A stretch of 64,000 bases of DNA. Origin: Bacillus sp. 1780r2a1 (GTDB taxonomy: Bacteria; Bacillota; Bacilli; Bacillales; Bacillaceae_H). Below are positions 62,042 to 64,000 of this stretch, piece after piece. Numbering within the stretch: position 1 is the stretch's first letter; each line of letters starts with the position of its first letter. A program made the position numbers and the translations under genes. Under the pieces are notes generated by a model that was not told the origin of the DNA, did no database searches, and was given only the letters and a program-made list of their open reading frames with translations. The DNA lies in NCBI GenBank assembly GCA_024134725.1, contig CP099863.1:442001-506000 (forward strand). Direction: 5' to 3'.

Positions 62042-62962
62042 TTATGCTTCTAACAGTTTTGTTAGCGCTTTAGTTTGTGTTTCCAAGTACTCAGCATCTT
62101 CATCAATTGAGACAAATTTAGCAATTGCTTTTTCAATTTGTTCTCTACTTAATTTAATTGCTTTTTCAGAAGCGTTCGTCTCGTTTAAAATGGTGTGTAC
62201 AACCGATGTTATTTCTTCTACTTTATTGTGAACCTCTTTTGCTGATTCGTTTGCTCGGGTAGCTAAATGGCGCACTTCTTTTGCAACTACATCGAATCCT
62301 TTTCCATGTTCACCAGCATGAGCTGCTTGAATGGCTGCGTTTAATGCGAGTAAGTTCGTTTGGCTCGCGATATCTTGAATCGTTTTGACCATACCACGAA
62401 TAGAGTCTGTTTGGGTTTGAAGCTCAGACAGTATATCCATATTTTTTTTCACATCTTCGACAATATGCTGAATGCAAGCAGACATGTGCTGAACTGTAGT
62501 AATTCCTTCTTCCGCTTTTTTCTTTAAGCTTTCAGACATGAAGTCTAGATCATTAACAAGATGAGATGTAGTTTGTTCACGCTTTGTGATATTTGTAGCA
62601 ACTTTAATAACAGCTTCTACCTCATTCCGTTCAGTTAAGACTGGAGTATAAGTTGCTTCTAGCCATAAAAGCTCTCCGTGCTTTGTGATTCGTTGAATCT
62701 TTTCTTGAAACGCTTTACCTAATCGTAGGTTGTGCCAAAGCTGGGCATATTCCATACTGTTATAAAATGAAGGTGTGCAAAAAGAACGGTGGTTCATTCC
62801 AATCATTTCATCGCACCCGTATCCAAGTGTTTGAGCAAAAAGCTGGTTAACCCAAAGGACATTGCCGTTTAAATCGAATTCAATCATCGCTAAAGACTTT
62901 TCTAGCGCAGCGAGGACTGAATCTTGTTTCAGCACCTGTGTGCTAGTATTTATATTTATCAT
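62042..62962 (-). CDS. Soluble PAS-domain chemoreceptor (short MCP)
   Basis: 306 aa with no membrane helix. A PAS domain at residues about 15-130 ([32 protein letters not shown], then [31 protein letters not shown]) is fused to a shortened MCP signalling domain whose hairpin tip reads [41 protein letters not shown]. The usual EAARAGE is QAAHAGE here. It is a cytosolic sensor, probably for redox, light or oxygen through a PAS-bound cofactor (inference). Confidence 0.88.
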   Translation of the reverse strand: MININTSTQVLKQDSVLAALEKSLAMIEFDLNGNVLWVNQLFAQTLGYGCDEMIGMNHRSFCTPSFYNSMEYAQLWHNLRLGKAFQEKIQRITKHGELLWLEATYTPVLTERNEVEAVIKVATNITKREQTTSHLVNDLDFMSESLKKKAEEGITTVQHMSACIQHIVEDVKKNMDILSELQTQTDSIRGMVKTIQDIASQTNLLALNAAIQAAHAGEHGKGFDVVAKEVRHLATRANESAKEVHNKVEEITSVVHTILNETNASEKAIKLSREQIEKAIAKFVSIDEDAEYLETQTKALTKLLEA

Positions 62963-63121
62963 TACATGCGCTCCTTTTAAACAAACTCTCTTTACTATTT
63001 CGACTATTTTTACTCAAAATCAAGCTATTTGAAATAAAATTATTTTAAATCAGGAGAATGAGGTTTGAAAGAATAAGAAAGTAGGTATTAATGTATGGGG
63101 CAAATAAAAAGGAGTATTAAC

Positions 63122-63730
63122 ATGACGGATCATTTTTATGACGAGTTGTTAAATATACAAACAATTGGAAATCAAAAAGGCTTTTACGATTCACTGCATT
63201 ATCATCGCTATGAGCCTACACCATACAAAGGTCTTGACCAGTTATTTGCGAAGGTATCGCTAAGCTCTTCGGATCGAGTTGTCGACTTTGGGTGTGGAAA
63301 AGGGCGATTAAATTTTTATCTACATTATCGTTATCAAGCATCTGTAGTGGGTGTTGAGATGAATGAAGAATTTTATAAAGAAGCGCTTCTCAATAAGCAA
63401 AGTTACTTGAAGAAATATCACCACCGCCGAGCTGAGCTGTCTTTTCAATGCTGCTTAGCAGAAGAATATGAGATTGATATTCGAGATACTGTCTTTTACT
63501 TTTTTAACCCGTTTTCCATTCAGATTTTTATGAAAGTCGTTGGGAATATCTTAGATTCAGTGGGAAACAGCTATCGGCCCGTAACTATTATTCTTTACTA
63601 TAGCTCAGAGGATTACACGGATTTTTTAACTCGGCGCACGCCATTCCAGCTGAAAGAAGAAATTGAAATTCAAGGTTTATCACTACGAAATTCACTCGAA
63701 AGATTTTTAGTGTACGAACTCAAATATTAA
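63122..63730 (+). CDS. Class I SAM-dependent methyltransferase
   Basis: 202 aa from ATG 63122 (AAAAGGAGTATT upstream; longer frame to 63095 lacks one). The SAM-binding motif is VVDFGCGKGRLNFYLHYRY, followed by the acidic VGVEMNEEF strand end. A later FYFFNPFS block matches motif IV in this subgroup. Substrate unknown. Confidence 0.85.
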   Translation: MTDHFYDELLNIQTIGNQKGFYDSLHYHRYEPTPYKGLDQLFAKVSLSSSDRVVDFGCGKGRLNFYLHYRYQASVVGVEMNEEFYKEALLNKQSYLKKYHHRRAELSFQCCLAEEYEIDIRDTVFYFFNPFSIQIFMKVVGNILDSVGNSYRPVTIILYYSSEDYTDFLTRRTPFQLKEEIEIQGLSLRNSLERFLVYELKY

Positions 63731-64000
63731 AGGGTGCACAGGCAAGGTGTAAACGAATATGCTTAAAAAACAGACATTCTTGTAGAGATATGTTACTATA
63801 TACTATGGCAATACACCAATCCCCCTTATTACCTAGAGAACGTAATGCTAAAAAGCATGCCCACGAAAAAGCAAGTATAAACTTCTTCACCATACAACCA
63901 GTTCTATAAATTCCAAGTCAACAAACCTTCCTGTATATGTAAAGTGCAGGTAGGTCTTGGTTGCTTAGTGTTACATGAGGAATATTAGCTAAGTAAAAAT
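63731..64000. other. Right-end stretch without a recognised gene
   Basis: No credible frame. A 9-bp stem with one mismatch (ACCTTCCTG and CAGGTAGGT, about 63924-63956) may be the terminator of a minus-strand gene outside the window. Confidence 0.4.

Noticed and set aside
63814-63918. 34-codon frame starting MAIHQSPLLP near the right end
   Set aside because: No ribosome site and no conserved feature.
1-64000. CRISPR array, tRNA/rRNA genes, transposases, prophage genes
   Set aside because: No evenly spaced short repeats, no tRNA cloverleaf-like clusters, no transposase motifs or phage structural genes were seen by reading both strands.

Overview
The window reads as a chromosomal segment of a low-GC, spore-forming Bacillaceae. 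It has AAGGAGG-type ribosome sites, frequent GTG/TTG starts, many short intrinsic terminators and genes familiar from Bacillus: csaA, a Sip-type signal peptidase, YitT, YfmQ, YesK and AzlCD families. The combination of a kyn operon, a methylcitrate operon and HssRS/HrtBA suggests a Priestia/Bacillus megaterium-like organism; that species guess is inference. There are no rRNA or tRNA genes, no CRISPR array and no insertion sequence.

Layout. 0-4 kb: a left-truncated peptide-type ABC substrate-binding lipoprotein and two tandem cytosine-deaminase-like amidohydrolases. 4-19 kb: ordinary accessory chromosome, including AraC + EamA exporter, csaA, a run of tiny membrane proteins, MocR divergent to azlCD, a protein tyrosine phosphatase, YhgE-like exporter with TetR, a double ferritin-like protein, a lipoprotein, a tRNA-dihydrouridine synthase and a glutathione peroxidase. 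19-22.6 kb: a PLD-nuclease/helicase/DUF3427 protein convergent with a MutT-type Nudix hydrolase. 23-27.4 kb: a cobalamin riboswitch with terminator heading a small gene and prpC-prpD-prpB, so the B12-independent propionate route is placed under B12 control.

29.1-38.8 kb is the most interesting region. It is an AT-rich island between a signal peptidase gene and a yitT gene. It encodes circular bacteriocin precursors: one divergent gene and three tandem copies with identical protein sequence. With them are a Yip1-family membrane protein, a SpoIIM/DUF95 membrane protein, an ABC exporter and a 56-residue candidate immunity peptide. The block is bracketed by the two halves of an agr-like quorum-sensing system: the AgrC/AgrA-like sensor and LytTR regulator on the left (minus strand), and AgrB plus an unlisted 43-residue AgrD-like pheromone precursor on the right (plus strand). 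A PadR/HAAS repressor pair lies inside. The proposed reading is pheromone-controlled production of circular bacteriocins.

39.8-42.6 kb: a lysine riboswitch with terminator controlling a polar amino acid ABC importer. 42.6-47.7 kb: TetR regulator and a tryptophan-to-anthranilate operon (kynU, permease, kynA, kynB) with a palindrome over its promoter. 47.8-51.6 kb: paired half-size YdcZ-type DMT proteins with an ArsR regulator, then small membrane proteins and a zinc-ribbon protein. 51.6-57.1 kb: an amino acid permease and an HssRS/HrtBA-type haem-stress system with a recognisable HssR direct repeat. 57-64 kb: membrane protein/TetR pair with double operator, two nitroreductases, a small protein that may use an ATT start, LysE exporter, YfmQ, a PAS-MCP soluble chemoreceptor and a methyltransferase.
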